DNA from: Sarcocystis neurona
Lineage: Eukaryota; Apicomplexa; Conoidasida; Eucoccidiorida; Sarcocystidae
Reading direction: 5' to 3'
DNA: 64,000 nt
Assembly: GCA_000727475.1 (NCBI GenBank)
Contig: KL647319.1
Span: forward strand, 524,470 to 588,469
Shown: piece after piece, positions 33,901 to 44,777 of the stretch
Position numbering within the stretch: the stretch's first letter is position 1
Layout: the number at the start of each line of letters is the position of its first letter
Made by a program: the position numbers and the translations under genes
Notes under the pieces: model-generated
Told to the model about the DNA's origin: nothing
What the model saw: only the letters and a program-made list of their open reading frames with translations
Databases searched by the model: none

Positions 33901-35632
33901 CCACCTCTATACCCACTGACGTTTACGTATATATATATATATATATATACATATGTATAGCTGTGTATACATATATATATATATATATATATACAGTCTG
34001 ACGTATACAGATAGTCACGTCGAACTATATAGCCATCGACGTTTCCATATATATATATATATAACTGGAGAGAGAGAGACATACATGTGTATATATATAT
34101 GTATGTATATATGTATATATATGTGTAATTTATATGTGTATACGGTTTTACGTTTACAGATAACCACGTATAGCTCTGTGTCTCGCCACTTATCCATACA
34201 TATATGTGTGTACTGGTACGGATGTAGATATAGCTGTGTGCATGCGTCTTTGTGTTTTCACTGCAGCTGCATTTGACTTCTTGGACAGCAGCAATAACGA
34301 GATTATAAGTCTGCTAGAAGCTCTGCAGGGGCTGCCGCAGCTGTGCAGCAACAGCACGACAGAGGAGAAAATTCGAGGTAGGAGTTTAAGAGTGCAGCAG
34401 CCGCAGCAGTTGCAGCAAACGCGCGCAAGAAGAAGAAGCAGCAGCAGCAGGAGCCACAGAGGGCAGACGACGAGCGGAAGGAGGAGCAGCAGCAGCGGCC
34501 GTGCCGTGTACAGCGGCGATGACATGCGAGCAGGAACAGAGGAACAGAAACGCTGCAGTTCCCGGCAGTGAACGCTGCAATTCCCGGCAGTGAATCGCCT
34601 CCTTTACGTACATCTGCAGCAAGAAGAAATGAAGCAGAAGCCTGCTGCTGTGGCATACACTCGAGCCGCTGCTGCTCCCTCGGTGCTGCGTCGCTTCCGC
34701 ACTAGCTCCCGCCGCTGCTGCTGTGGCTCCTGGGGTGCTGCGCCTCCTCTTGTTGACATTGCTCTTGCTCTTGATGCTGCTTTTATTAATGCTGCCCTTG
34801 CTGCCGCTTCTGCTGCTCATGCTGCCGCTGCTCTTCCTGCTACTGCTGTTCCTGCTGCTGCTATTCCTGCTGCTGCTATTCCTGCTACGGCTATTCCTGC
34901 TGCTGCTATTCCTGCTGCTGCTATTCCTGCTACGGCTATTCCTGCTGCTGCTCCTCCTGCTGCTGCTATTCCTGCTGCTGCTATTCCTGCTGCTGCCACT
35001 GCTCTTCCTGCTGCTCGTGCTGCTGCTACTGCCTTTGCTGCCGCTTTTGCTGCTTCTCTTCCCGCTGTTCCGCTGTCCGTATGGCTGCCGGTGCGCTTGT
35101 TCCTGCTGCTACTCTGGCTCGTGCACGAGCTACTGCCTTTGCTGCCGCTGCAGTTGCTGCTGTCTCTGCCGTTGTTGCTGTCGCTGCTGCTGCTGTTGCC
35201 TCTGCTGCTGTTGCCACCGCTGCTGCTGTTGCTTCTGCTGCTGCTCCTGCTTTTGCTGTTTCTGCTTTTGCTGCTGCTGCCGTGGCTGCTGCTGTTATTC
35301 GTTTTTTCCTGCGTGTGTTGTTGCTGTTGCACCTCTGGCTCTGCTACGCAGTCCCTCCCACTTTCTTCTCCTATGTTGTTTCGATTCCTCGCGCTCTTGC
35401 TTCTGCTTCTCCTGCTGCTGATTCTCCTTCTTTTCATTTCCCTTCGTATTCTTGCTCTTTCTCTTCCTTCTGCTCACGATCTTTTTGTTTCGCTGCCCTG
35501 CTGTTGCGATTCGTTCCGCTGCTTTTGGTTCTGTCTTTGCTCTTACAGCTGCAGCACGGTTTCCTCCTTACGCGCGGCTGCTGTTCTTGCTGCTGCTGTT
35601 GCTGCTGCTGCTGTTGCTGCTGCTGCAGCTGT

Positions 35633-35663
<31 letters not shown>

Positions 35664-38370
35664 CCTGTCGCCGTTCCTGTCGCTACTACTCTTGCTGCTG
35701 TCGCGGTGCTGTTCTTTCTGTTGCTTTTCTTTCTTCGTATGCGCTGCTGTTGTTGCTGCTATGGGCTGCTGCTGCAGCATTATTTGATTTGTTGGACCCT
35801 GACGGAAATGGGTTTCTGAATTTCGAAGAAATGGTGGATGCCTTCTCCTACGTATATCGAGGTATCGGTCGACAGCAGCAACAGCAGCAGCAACGGCAGA
35901 AACCACAGCAGCAGCGGCAGAAACCGCAGCAGCAGCAGCAATCCTACCAGCAGCAGTAGCAGTAGCAACAGCAGCAGGAGGCCACGAGACCAGTAACGAT
36001 TATAGGTCATTAGCAGCAGCAATAATGGCAGCAGCGGCAGCAGCAACGGCAGCAGAAACAGCAGCACCATTGCAACAGAGAAAACAGGACAAGCAGCAGC
36101 AGCAGGGGTCGGCGCACGTACGGCGGGAGGCATATTAAGAAATCGTGCTGCAGCAGCAGACCGACAAGCAGCAACACGAAAGGAGCGGCAGCAGCATCAA
36201 AGCGTAGCCAATGACAGGACGGTAGCAGCTTGAGCAAGAACATCTCTGAGGATCAGCAGCGGTGAGAGTAGACCGAAGCACCCTGTGCTCGCTGCTGCTG
36301 TTACTGCTGCTGTTGCCTCTGGTATTATTGCTGTCCTTGCTGCTGCTATTATTGCTGCTGTTGCCGCCGCTATTACTGCTGGCGTTGCTGCTGCTATTAT
36401 TGCTGCTGTTGCCGCTGCTGTTACCGTTGCTATTGCTGCTGCTGTTGCTGTTGCTATTGCTGCTGCTCTCTTTCGCTTCTCACAATCGTGAACGCAATTT
36501 CTTTAAACGGCGTCCTTTTGCTGCTACGATATTGCTGCTGCACTACCTTCACTGCTGCATTGCTGCTGTTGTGTTTGCTGTTGCCGTTGCTGCTGCACTT
36601 GCTGCCTCGCTGCTGCTGCGGTGACTGCTGCCGCGCTTGCTATTACTGCTGCTGCTGCCGGACAACAGCGAAGTGTGTGGCTGTCCGCTCTGGTGCTGCA
36701 GTTATCTTGACACCGTCTCTCGTCTTCCAGATGAAGCAAGCTTCTATAAATTGCACTACGGTAAGCCACCTCTTGCAGTCGCATACGTCGCCGTCCCTCA
36801 TCTTTCTCCGGCTGTACTTGCTGCTGCCGCTGCTGTGCATTCGTGGGCCGCTGCGGGTACTTTTCCTGCTAACGCTGCAGTTGCTGGTTTTCTGTTGCTG
36901 CCGCTGCTGCTTCGCTTCTCCGATTCTGTTGCTGCAACTGCTTCCTGCCGTCATCTTTTTGCACTTCTTGCTACAAGAGACGCGCGCTGCTGCTGCGGTT
37001 GCTGCTGCTGCTTTTCCTTGCGGCTGTTTCTCCTCCTGGTCCTGTTGCTGTCGCGGCAATGACAAGGCGTATACGCAGTGCTGCTGCTGCTGCGGCTGCC
37101 TTTGTTGCCGCGCGTCGCTTCCGCTGCCGTTGCTGCTCCGCTTGCCGCTCCTGTGGTTGCTACTTCTGCTTCGTCTGCCGCTTCAGCAGCAGGCTGCTGC
37201 TGCTGTCTCTCTCTTGCTGCTGCAACTACTGCGGGGCGTCTGCTGCCGCCGCTGGATTGACGGTGGAGCTGTTCCTGCGACGGTTGAGACTGCTGCTGCA
37301 CCTGCTGCTGCTCTCCTGCGGCACCTGCTGTTATTCTTCCGTCCTTCCCGGCGGCTGGCGCTACTTCCTCATGCCGCTGTCCCTCTGTGTGTTCCCTGCA
37401 GCGTCTGCATCTGCTGCTTTATCTGCTTCGTCTACTGCTTTAGCTGCTGGTTTATCTGCTACTGCTGCTCTGCGTCTTCATCTGCCGCTGGTGCATCTGT
37501 AGCTTGTTTAACTGCTGCATCTGCTGGTTTACCTGCTGCGTCTGCTGCTTTATCTGCTGCCGCTGCCGCTCTGCTTTTAGCCGCTGCTGCTGCTGCTACC
37601 GCTGTTTTAACTGTTTCACCTGCTGCTTTATCTGCTGCATCGCGGCTTCATCTGCTGCTGCTACTGCACTGCTTCTTTACCTGTCGCTGGTGCTACTGCT
37701 CTCCAACGCGCGCCGCACCTGCTGCTTTATCTGCTGCATCTGCTGCTCGATCTGCTGCTGCTGCTCGATCTGCTGCTACTGCTCTGCTCCGTCAGCTGCC
37801 GCGGCTGCTGCAACTGCTTTTTTAACTACTGCGCCTGCGCGCTTACCTGCTGCTTCTGTCGCCGCTGTTGCTGCTGGTGGTGGGGCTTTTCAGGTCGATG
37901 ATTTAGCCGCACGTACGACTGCCCTGATTTTTCAGAGGGTGGAGCAGCGTCGCCTGCGCATGCAGCGGAAGCGGCAGGCGGCGAGCGAGGAAGATGCCGC
38001 CGCCGTTGTTTTCGAGGAGCAGAGTCGTGAAGGTGGCGGCTCAGAGACGAGAAATAGCAGCGGGGCCGGCAGCAACAGCAGCCAGAGGAACAGCAGCAGA
38101 GTCAGCAACAGCAGCAGCTGCGGCAGGCGCGCCAGGGACGCAGGAGACCCGCAGCAGCAGGATGAGCAAGGAGAAGGAGATGAAGAAGAAGCCGGCGTGA
38201 CAGCAGCAGCAGCAGCAGGAAGAGGAAGCAGGAACGTTGCTGCGTCCGCGGGTTCCTCTGCCGCGAAGTACATCTCTTTCGACGACTTCAAACATTTGTA
38301 CGAATGCCCCCAAACAAGCTGCATGGCTTCTTCCTGCAATCTATTCCCACAAATATATATATGTGTCTAA
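30931..38370 (+). CDS. EF-hand calcium-binding protein, at least six exons
   Basis: Exons: 30931-31739, 32311-32445, 34267-34377, 35778-35861, 36731-36760 (30 nt) and 37907-38370. All the introns between them are phase 1. Order: low-complexity Ser/Ala region; VVDLARLREASKLGYLPLCK; a helical segment (MYMWREGFVSAMRELLQE); a degenerate EF-hand (FDFLDSSNNEIISLLEAL); a canonical 12-residue loop DPDGNGFLNFEE (D1, D3, N5, N9, E12) with flanking helices; FYKLHY; and a last half-EF-like part (TTALIFQRVE, then after a 100-residue insert KYISFDDFKHLYE). The first listed exon starts after a strong pyrimidine tract, so the gene begins upstream, perhaps at 27235. For the last exon a better pyrimidine acceptor at 37893 gives VDDLAARTT but is out of phase with the micro-exon, so 37906 was used; a missed exon is possible. 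Likely a Ca2+ sensor; the specific family is not recognised. Confidence 0.85.
31740..32310. repeat. Sense-CTG intron of the EF-hand gene
   Basis: Almost continuous interrupted CTG/TGC triplets from donor AAAG|GTATTC to acceptor TCTGCTGCAG. Frames here are Cys/Ala/Leu artefacts. Confidence 0.8.
32446..34266. repeat. EF-hand intron: CTG half then TATA half
   Basis: Sense CTG runs from 32460 to 33480, then CATATA/TATATA microsatellite to about 34200 with (TA)n at 33928-33948 and 33970-33990. The acceptor TTTTCACTGCAG follows AT-rich DNA, an exception to the CTG rule. Confidence 0.8.
34378..35777. repeat. EF-hand intron with CAG then CTG blocks
   Basis: Sense CAG 34396-34510 follows the donor. 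Sense CTG runs 34640-35777 and includes a 15-bp ATTCCTGCTGCTGCT array at about 34863-34990. The two halves are complementary in principle. Confidence 0.8.
35862..36730. repeat. EF-hand intron with CAG then CTG blocks
   Basis: Sense CAG 35870-36260 is followed by sense CTG 36285-36720; orientation switches once near 36270. It is flanked by the canonical EF-loop exon and the 30-nt exon. Confidence 0.82.
36761..37906. repeat. Last EF-hand intron, sense CTG
   Basis: Starts with GTAAGC and contains CTG/CTGCTTTATCTGCTG-type repeats throughout. Confidence 0.75.
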
Positions 38371-38935
38371 ATGTGTATACTCATTTATATGTCTCTCCCT
38401 TTCTCTTCTTCCTCTTTCCCGTATATTTGTGTTTAAGTGCTGTGCGTGGTAAATATTGACAGAGAAGTCCAATTCTCGCAGGAAAAGTATGGGGGTGCCT
38501 TTCACTCACAGCTGCTTTCTTCTGCTGAGGTTTCCCGTCTCCTTTTCCTTTTTGTGTATGTACACCAAGCAACATATATACGTAAATGTGCGTCTCCCTC
38601 TGCCTACATATGTGCTCATCCACATGCTTATACACAGAGACAACCCGACATTCGACTCCGTGTCTCCGTCTCCCCGTCCCCGTGTCTCCGTCTCCCCGTC
38701 TCCACCGCATCCCCTGCTGCCGTATAATCGCTGCCGCTGCGCTGCGTTCCCTCCTGTGAATATACACGAATGTGTGGGAGTGTGTGAGTTTCGGTTTCTG
38801 CGTCTTTTTTGGTTGCTTTCTGTCATCGGGCGGGTTGCGAACTGTTCTGCAGATCTCCGGAGTTTCCTGGCTGAGAAAAGGAGGGTGGGCTCCTCTGCGC
38901 GAGACACACGCGTAGCTGGGTCGCGTGCGCCGGTG
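38371..38935. other. Convergent intergenic region
   Basis: Lies between the EF-hand stop (plus) and the 38936 stop (minus). It includes a TATATG tract just after the EF-hand stop and a GTCTCC/GTGTCTCC satellite at 38655-38705. No gene seen. Confidence 0.6.
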
Positions 38936-39462
38936 TTATATCTGCTCACGCCTGATGAGATGTCGGGGTCCTTTTCGCATTAAATTTCCCCGCCTTTCTT
39001 TCGGCCGTATTCGTTCACAATCCTTCCGTTGACGGCTTCTCTTTCGTGGAGGTGTCCCCTTTTCTAGAAGTACTTTACCCCACACGTTTGTCTCAGCTGC
39101 AGCCGTAGTTGCTGTTCTCCTCGACGGCGGGGGGGTCCTCACCTCCTGGAGGTTGACTTTTGAAGAAGAACTCTCCCTTGCTGCTTGCTCAACGCAGTTG
39201 TGGATGTTCGCGTCGCCGGGGCGATGTCTGTGTGAATGTCCAGGTGCCTGGAGCTGCCTTCGACAATCGGCATTCCTACGCAGAACGCGCTGCTCGAGGC
39301 CCCGCTGGTGCTGCTGCTGCGAGAACTTCGCGCTGCTCGTAAAATGTACACCATCACCGCGTCGAGGAGAAGAGTGAAGTGATTGAAGTCCCCGTATTGG
39401 GCACCATGCCGACTCTTCGACAGAAGCCAAAAAATGTTCCCGTAGTTGTTCTGGGATTGCTG
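38936..39462 (-). CDS. Terminal exon of an unidentified basic protein
   Basis: The acceptor CTTTCTATCTTGCAG (polypyrimidine) ends at 39463. The frame starting with two completing bases encodes about 175 residues to TAA at 38936: IPEQLREHFLASVEESAWC, then a polar, Arg/Lys/Gln-rich tail with clusters PPRKRSRQRKDCERIR and IRREQI. The basic tail could be nuclear or nucleic-acid binding; that is inference. The two other phases are also open for a while (36 and about 109 codons), so the frame choice rests on length and composition. Upstream exons are expected on the minus strand. Confidence 0.5.
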
Positions 39463-39499
39463 CTGCAAGATAGAAAGAGAGCGAGAGACGAGCTTTGCC

Positions 39500-39960
39500 G
39501 TCTACACTTTGGAGGCCGGTGCGTGGGGTGAATCGCGCCTGCTGCTGTTGCCTTGTCGCGCGCCGGTCTACGCAGCTGCTGCTCCTCGCACAGCGGAGAC
39601 TTCTGCCGCTGCTGCTGCTTCTTCTCCTGTGCCTCCGCTTGACAATCTGCTGCGACTGCGTCTTCGAGTGGACACTAGCGGTGACGCGTGCTGCTGCTGC
39701 TTCTTCACTATTGTCTTACAGTCTGCTGCTACTGCATGTTGTTGTAGATACTAGCGCTTGCTGCTGCTTCTTAGTAAGGTTTGCCTGTGTGTTGCCGCTA
39801 ATGGCGCGCCGTGCACCTGTGCGGCACACTGTCGCTGCTGCTGCTGTTGGCATTTCAGCTGCCGCTGCTGTTGCGCTCTACATGGCAGCGCAGCTGCTGC
39901 GCGAAAAGGCAGCAGCATGAGTCAAACGGCTGCTTCCTTCGCGTCACTACTGCTGCTGCT
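39500..39960. repeat. CTG-rich (plus) intron-like stretch
   Basis: CTG/TGC triplets on plus, interrupted. It lies between the two minus exon candidates and would be sense CAG for them. Confidence 0.6.
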
Positions 39961-40476
39961 TCAACAACCACATTACCTACTGCTGGAAAAGCAACACAGG
40001 CGCAGCGCCTTTGGCGTAGTTCGTAGCAGCAACAGGAACCTGTGGGGGGTATAGGCTACGAACACTCCGAGGTCGGTCACGGTAGGCCGGCTACGTAGCT
40101 CTTGCCGAAAGGCAGCATGGTTTCAATAAGCAGCAGCGGCAGCAGGCATACGAGTGCTGTAGGTGGTGCTGAGGGTGGTGCTGGTGCCGCGCTGCAGCTG
40201 CTGCGGTAGCCGACGAAAGAAGCAGGCCTCGCCCAGTTACCGCTATAGACATCGCTGCAGCTCCAACCTATCTGCAGAAGTTACAGCAGCAGCAGTCCAT
40301 CCTGTGTGCCAGTGCAGCAGCCAGCAAGTGTTTACGACAGCAGCAGCACCAGTAGTGCGTGTGCCTAGCCACTCCAGCAACAGTGTGCAAACGCAGCAGC
40401 AGCACACGCGCAGAAGAAGAAGCAGGAGTTAAGCCACAGGAGCAGCGAAATTGCAGAAGTGGCAGAAAAGGCTTAC

Positions 40477-40704
40477 CACTTGAATTCAGTTACTGCGATA
40501 GGTTGATTGGGCACGTACAGATGCTGCAGCAGCACTCCTACGGGACTGCGGAATACGGTGGACAACACGCTGTCACAGCAGTAGTGAACAACACGTGGCC
40601 GAGCGTTTGTCTGCGTCTCTCTGTACCTCTGAAGACTTCCGCAGATTGCGCTTGGCGCATACTGCATCCAGCCTGCGCAGCACTTTGAAGTGTCCTCAGG
40701 TTCA
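40477..40704 (-). CDS. Internal exon candidate of a minus-strand gene
   Basis: Bounded by TTTTCCTGTCAAG (acceptor) and AAGTG|GTAAGC (donor). One phase is open across the whole exon (about 76 residues), including AGWMQYAPSAICGSLQRYRE and LLQHLYVPNQPIAVTEFKW. It starts and ends in phase 2, so it cannot join the 39462 exon directly without another exon between. No family recognised. A plus-strand frame (40359-40688) overlaps. Confidence 0.42.
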
Positions 40705-41319
40705 CTTGACAGGAAAAGGCAACCAGCACTGCGGTTCCCACTTTTCAGGTATATGTATGTATTTATATATATATATAAAAACAAACACATGCATAGGGGG
40801 ACGTCATTAAGTAGTTGCTGCTTTGTCGCGTGCGTCTCCACCTGCACGTGCCTGGAGAGCGACGCGCTGGCGACTGTGAGGCGCTGCTGCTGCTTTACCA
40901 TTGGGCCTGACACCAGTGCCGTAGCACGTGCGTCGCTGCTGTATTTCCTCGGCTGCTGCTGCAGACGGCCTTGATGTGCTGCCTGTCACACTGCAGAGCG
41001 ACCGAGGCGAACAAGTTACTACGTCCTGAGAAGGCAACGCGTACATGCAGGCAGTTCGGTTGGCGACGCATGCTCGGTAGCGAAGGAGAAGGAAAATGCA
41101 CACACGAAGCACGAATACTAAGCAGAAGAAAGTCCCAGCTGCTGCTGCGAAACTGCAGCAGTTCTGCTTCTCCATCATAGTCCTGCCAGCAGCACCCGCG
41201 CATAAGGCGCAATTAGTAGGGCGGCACCTACGTTTTTCCACGTAACGAATGGCGTAGCAGGCAGCAGAACGCGCCGCTATGACAGCTAGTCGGGTAGACA
41301 CAAGTATGTACGAAGTGGT

Positions 41320-41890
41320 TCATGTGCCACTGCATGCATCTCTGGATAGTACGGCATGCAGCCATGTCTCTCGTTACGAGCAAGTGGACGCCGCTTCTTG
41401 TGAAGGACGGGCGTAAATTCAGGAGGGGATGCAGCAGCGGACAGCGAGACGTAGACACATGTTTTAGAGAAGCACAAGGGTTACCTGCAGCGATGTGCGC
41501 AGCACTTATGCGCCACAGACGTCGCATGCAGGTTTATACATTTCTTGCAACGAAGTACACTGTCGCATGCAGCGACACGCATTGCATGCACGGGCAGACG
41601 TCGCGTGCAGCCACTTGCATCGCTTACGGCGTTCTGCAGCGCGTATGCAGGAATATGCATTACTTGCGGGAACAACGACCAGTACACGGGGGAACCTACT
41701 TTGCATGCAGGCAGTAATATACAAAGGCTGCAACGATGTCCGCCACATGCAGCAACATTGCGCGCGGGAGTATGTGCGGCATGCAGCGATACGTAAGATA
41801 TCGTTGTGGGTGTGGATTCCCGTTGACTAAGTCCGTGGAGCTGGTGCATGCAGGGGTCCTTATTCAACTACCTGCATGCCTTTGAGACAG
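41320..41890. repeat. Dispersed GCATGCA-rich repeat
   Basis: About ten GCATGCA(g/c) cores at 20-90 bp spacing with the surrounding pattern TTGCATGCAGCGA. No clean period. It looks like a decayed array and shares its style with 61.2-62.2 kb. Confidence 0.6.
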
Positions 41891-41936
41891 AGATGTGTAT
41901 ATGTGCCCCGTGAATGTACATTGACTTCCTCCACAT

Positions 41937-42218
41937 CTATTTAGGAACATAGGTGTTCATTACCGTATACGGCGCAGGTAGGCGATCGCATGCACGTACG
42001 ACGTGCACGGGCTGCTCGTGTTTGTCTGCAGGTGTACTGAGCAGCAGAGCAGCACGTGGGTATATTGTCTGCTGAGTCTCCCACGCACTTATTTCAGCGA
42101 TTTTATGCAAGAGGGGTTGTTGTGTCTTGTTTGAACTCTTCTTCCTTTCTTCTGCATCTTCTAGTGTACATACACCTGGTAGCAAGGCGCCGGTCAGACA
42201 ATTGCTCGGCTCTACCAA
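41937..42218 (-). CDS. Open frame, possible terminal exon
   Basis: A minus frame of 93 residues with ordinary composition in its second half (LLHKIAEISAWETQQTIYPR and ADKHEQPVHVVRACDRLPAP), ending in TAG. No splice site is assigned with confidence and no family is recognised. Confidence 0.22.
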   Translation of the reverse strand: MVEPSNCLTGALLPGVCTLEDAEERKKSSNKTQQPLLHKIAEISAWETQQTIYPRAALLLSTPADKHEQPVHVVRACDRLPAPYTVMNTYVPK

Positions 42219-42678
42219 AACGCAGCAGCTGTCCTATAGCGCCGCAAGCTGCAGCAGCAAACACGCACCTCAAGAGCAGCAGTGCGATGTGACACTGGGA
42301 GCGGCTTTTCCCCCTCATATATATACTGGAAGAGAGAAACGAACACTAATATATCTGATCTCATATTCTGTGTATAAAGGCAAGCTAACCGGCGTAAACG
42401 CACAGACACATAGCTGCAGCAGCAGCGTCTCATGCTGCGTATGTATAAACGGTACAAGTTCGCGTCATGACATATATGTGTAGCTGTAGAACAGTATCCT
42501 AAGAAAGCCGTCCTTTTTCTCATGCATCGATGATATATATATATATCACCGATAGAACTATGTGTATATATCTGCGTAGTAGCAACAACAGCATGTAGTC
42601 TTCCTGCGTGACCGTTTACGCTGGTTATACGTGCGCGCGGGTGAAAATTGCGGTAGAGAGAGTTTCCATTCTGTTTAC

Positions 42679-42909
42679 GTCCCACCCCAGAAAACGGAGG
42701 GAGACACAAGCGGCAGTCTGTACGGGCCTGTGTTCCACAGCAATAAAGCTGTACGCAAGAAGCACCCTGTCTTTTTCGTAATTGACAAGGTGTTGAGATA
42801 ACAAAGAGGAAGAGTCGCCTTTGTGTTGCGTCATTCTAGACTCAAGCGCGTAAGGAAGTCGGCGGAAGTTGCAAAAATGAAGACGTGCAGCGTGCAAGAA
42901 ACCAAGTGC
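42679..42909 (-). CDS. Open frame between splice-like sites, possible exon
   Basis: A 77-codon phase-0 segment between CCTGTGCAG and GGGAC|GTAAAC with a non-repetitive, globular-looking sequence (ALGFLHAARLHFCNFRRLPY; SQHLVNYEKDRVLLAYSFIA). It is one of few repeat-free protein-like stretches in 42-45 kb. Family not recognised. Confidence 0.3.
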
Positions 42910-42994
42910 CTGCACAGGCACACGCTCGACGCTGAATCAAGCACTTCTTAGGCATTTTCTCTCGTATGTGTGTCTCCTCCTCTGCGCATCATCT

Positions 42995-43250
42995 ACATTG
43001 TGTACAGGTATACACACCTGTAGAAATATAATATATTCCTACATTGTGTACACGTATACACACCTGTAGGAATATAATATATGCGTGTCTCTATGCGCAG
43101 TAGACCCTCTTCCTGTTGACTATACACACGTGCAGGTATATCATGCATGCGTGTCTCCCTGCATGCGTAGACATTCTCCCTGTTGGCCGTACAAACAAGT
43201 AGGTATACAACATATGCGTGTCCCTCTCTTTGCGCGTACATGCACACGTA
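42995..43250. repeat. Tandem repeat around GTATACACACCTGTAG
   Basis: Two near-identical 45-bp units (GTGTACA(g/c)GTATACACACC then TGTAG(A/G)AATATAATATA) at 42997 and 43044 are followed by two decayed units near 43120 and 43185 that keep the TATGCGTGTC(T/C)CT flank. Confidence 0.75.
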
Positions 43251-44770
43251 AATATGTATTCTTCCATAGCGGTGTTTACGCAGTTCCGCATTCAAAGGAC
43301 AGAGTTAAAGGTATTGTAGGGAGACAACGCGAAGTTGCAGGCATCTTCGTGAGAACGATTTCACACCCGAGAAATCCACTTCCAGCTAATCGAGTCCTTG
43401 CCGCAGGGTGACAAAATCGCATCACTGAAAACAGTAATATCTGGAGAATAAACGAGGCTAATGAACAATGTCGAGTTCTGAAAATTTGCGACTGACGGTA
43501 TAGTACGAACTGGAAGGGGATCACAGAAAAGGTAGCCAACAGTTATCACAGTGTGTTTTCGTTGACTGGCCCACGACAGCGTGTATGTACATTCGTATGC
43601 GTGTGCATACGTATATATACGCATTTGTGGAGAGAAATACACACTGCCACAATGTTAACAGATGGTCTGCGCTTCCGGCACCTGTACGTTCTGCACGTAT
43701 ACATCGACGAGTTCACAGCAAACTGTCCTACCAACACATGCACGGAATGATTACAGAATGATTTCCCCGGTGAATGTGTCTATGTAGAAGCGTGCACCTA
43801 CGAACAGGTCGCATCCCCCTACATATACGTGAATTGCCCGCGCTAGAAGTGTGACTCACCACTGGACGACAGAGGCGTGTGTGCGTATAGTGCGCCTTTA
43901 ATAGAACGAGCACAAGCTTGCCCAGGCACCTTATACGTGTAGCCCACGCACATAATACATATATATATATACATATATATATAGCTATGCATAATCTTTA
44001 CTGGTTGATAGTAAACTGCAAATCTGTGGGTGATGACCAAATGTTTACTGCACACAAGTGGCCTGCTGCAGAGATAGTTCGCTATGCGGCAAGTGTCCAC
44101 CATGGTGTTGTACTCCATTGCGAGCGTCCATATATTCGAGATACATAGCGAACTTGGCGCGTCACTAGCTCTGAGTTACGTGTTGCGAGGATACGCAGAA
44201 CGCAGAATCTTGTTACAGTTCCTGCGTGTGTCTTGTGAAACATATGCGACTCGTGCACGCCGCCATACCTGCACTCGTCTAGAGCACCTCTAATGTAGAA
44301 TATACACGACAGCGCCTACTGCACGAGGGCCGCACACACCTTATGCGTATATGAAGTAAATCCTGTGTACACGGTGCAACGGCCGGATGGGAAGCTTGTG
44401 CATCGGATAGGTACATTACTCACCGACCGAACATAAAAAAAGTACAAGTGCTCATGAAAGTATACAAAAACGTGTGAGACGCGTGCACGTACGATGTCAT
44501 CTAGAGTCAAATATATCGGTATATATTATGTGTGTGTGTATAGATGAGGTATACGTGTATGTCAGTGTATACACACACTGCGTGACAGGGATATCCGTGA
44601 TCTCTCCGTATGTGTGCTTGCTGTGTCTTCTGTCTATCGAACGAAAACGCGAGGGAAAGCAGCAGCTCAGAGGGGATGATACCACGTAGGAAAAAGCGAT
44701 CTTGTGTGTACACCTGTGTCGCGTCAGCGGTTGAGGCAGTGTCTGTATAGTATGCCGGCAGCAAACAGGA
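43251..44770. other. Repeat-poor region, no supported gene
   Basis: Short frames on both strands; none has paired splice sites with long phase-consistent coding. Pieces such as 44330-44450 plus (NPVYTVQRPDGKLVHR) look protein-like in isolation. Confidence 0.3.
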
Positions 44771-44777
44771 TCACTCA

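Noticed and set aside
34590..35819. 409-codon Ala/Leu-rich plus frame, possible multi-pass membrane protein
   Set aside because: Hydrophobicity comes from CTG repeats read as Leu or Ala; flanked by in-phase EF-hand exons.
36488..37825. 445-codon plus frame
   Set aside because: Same artefact; also contains the 30-nt exon in a different phase.
41500..41880. Possible CRISPR-like or tRNA-like repeat array
   Set aside because: GCATGCA cores have irregular spacing and no conserved spacer length; eukaryotic context; no cloverleaf seen.
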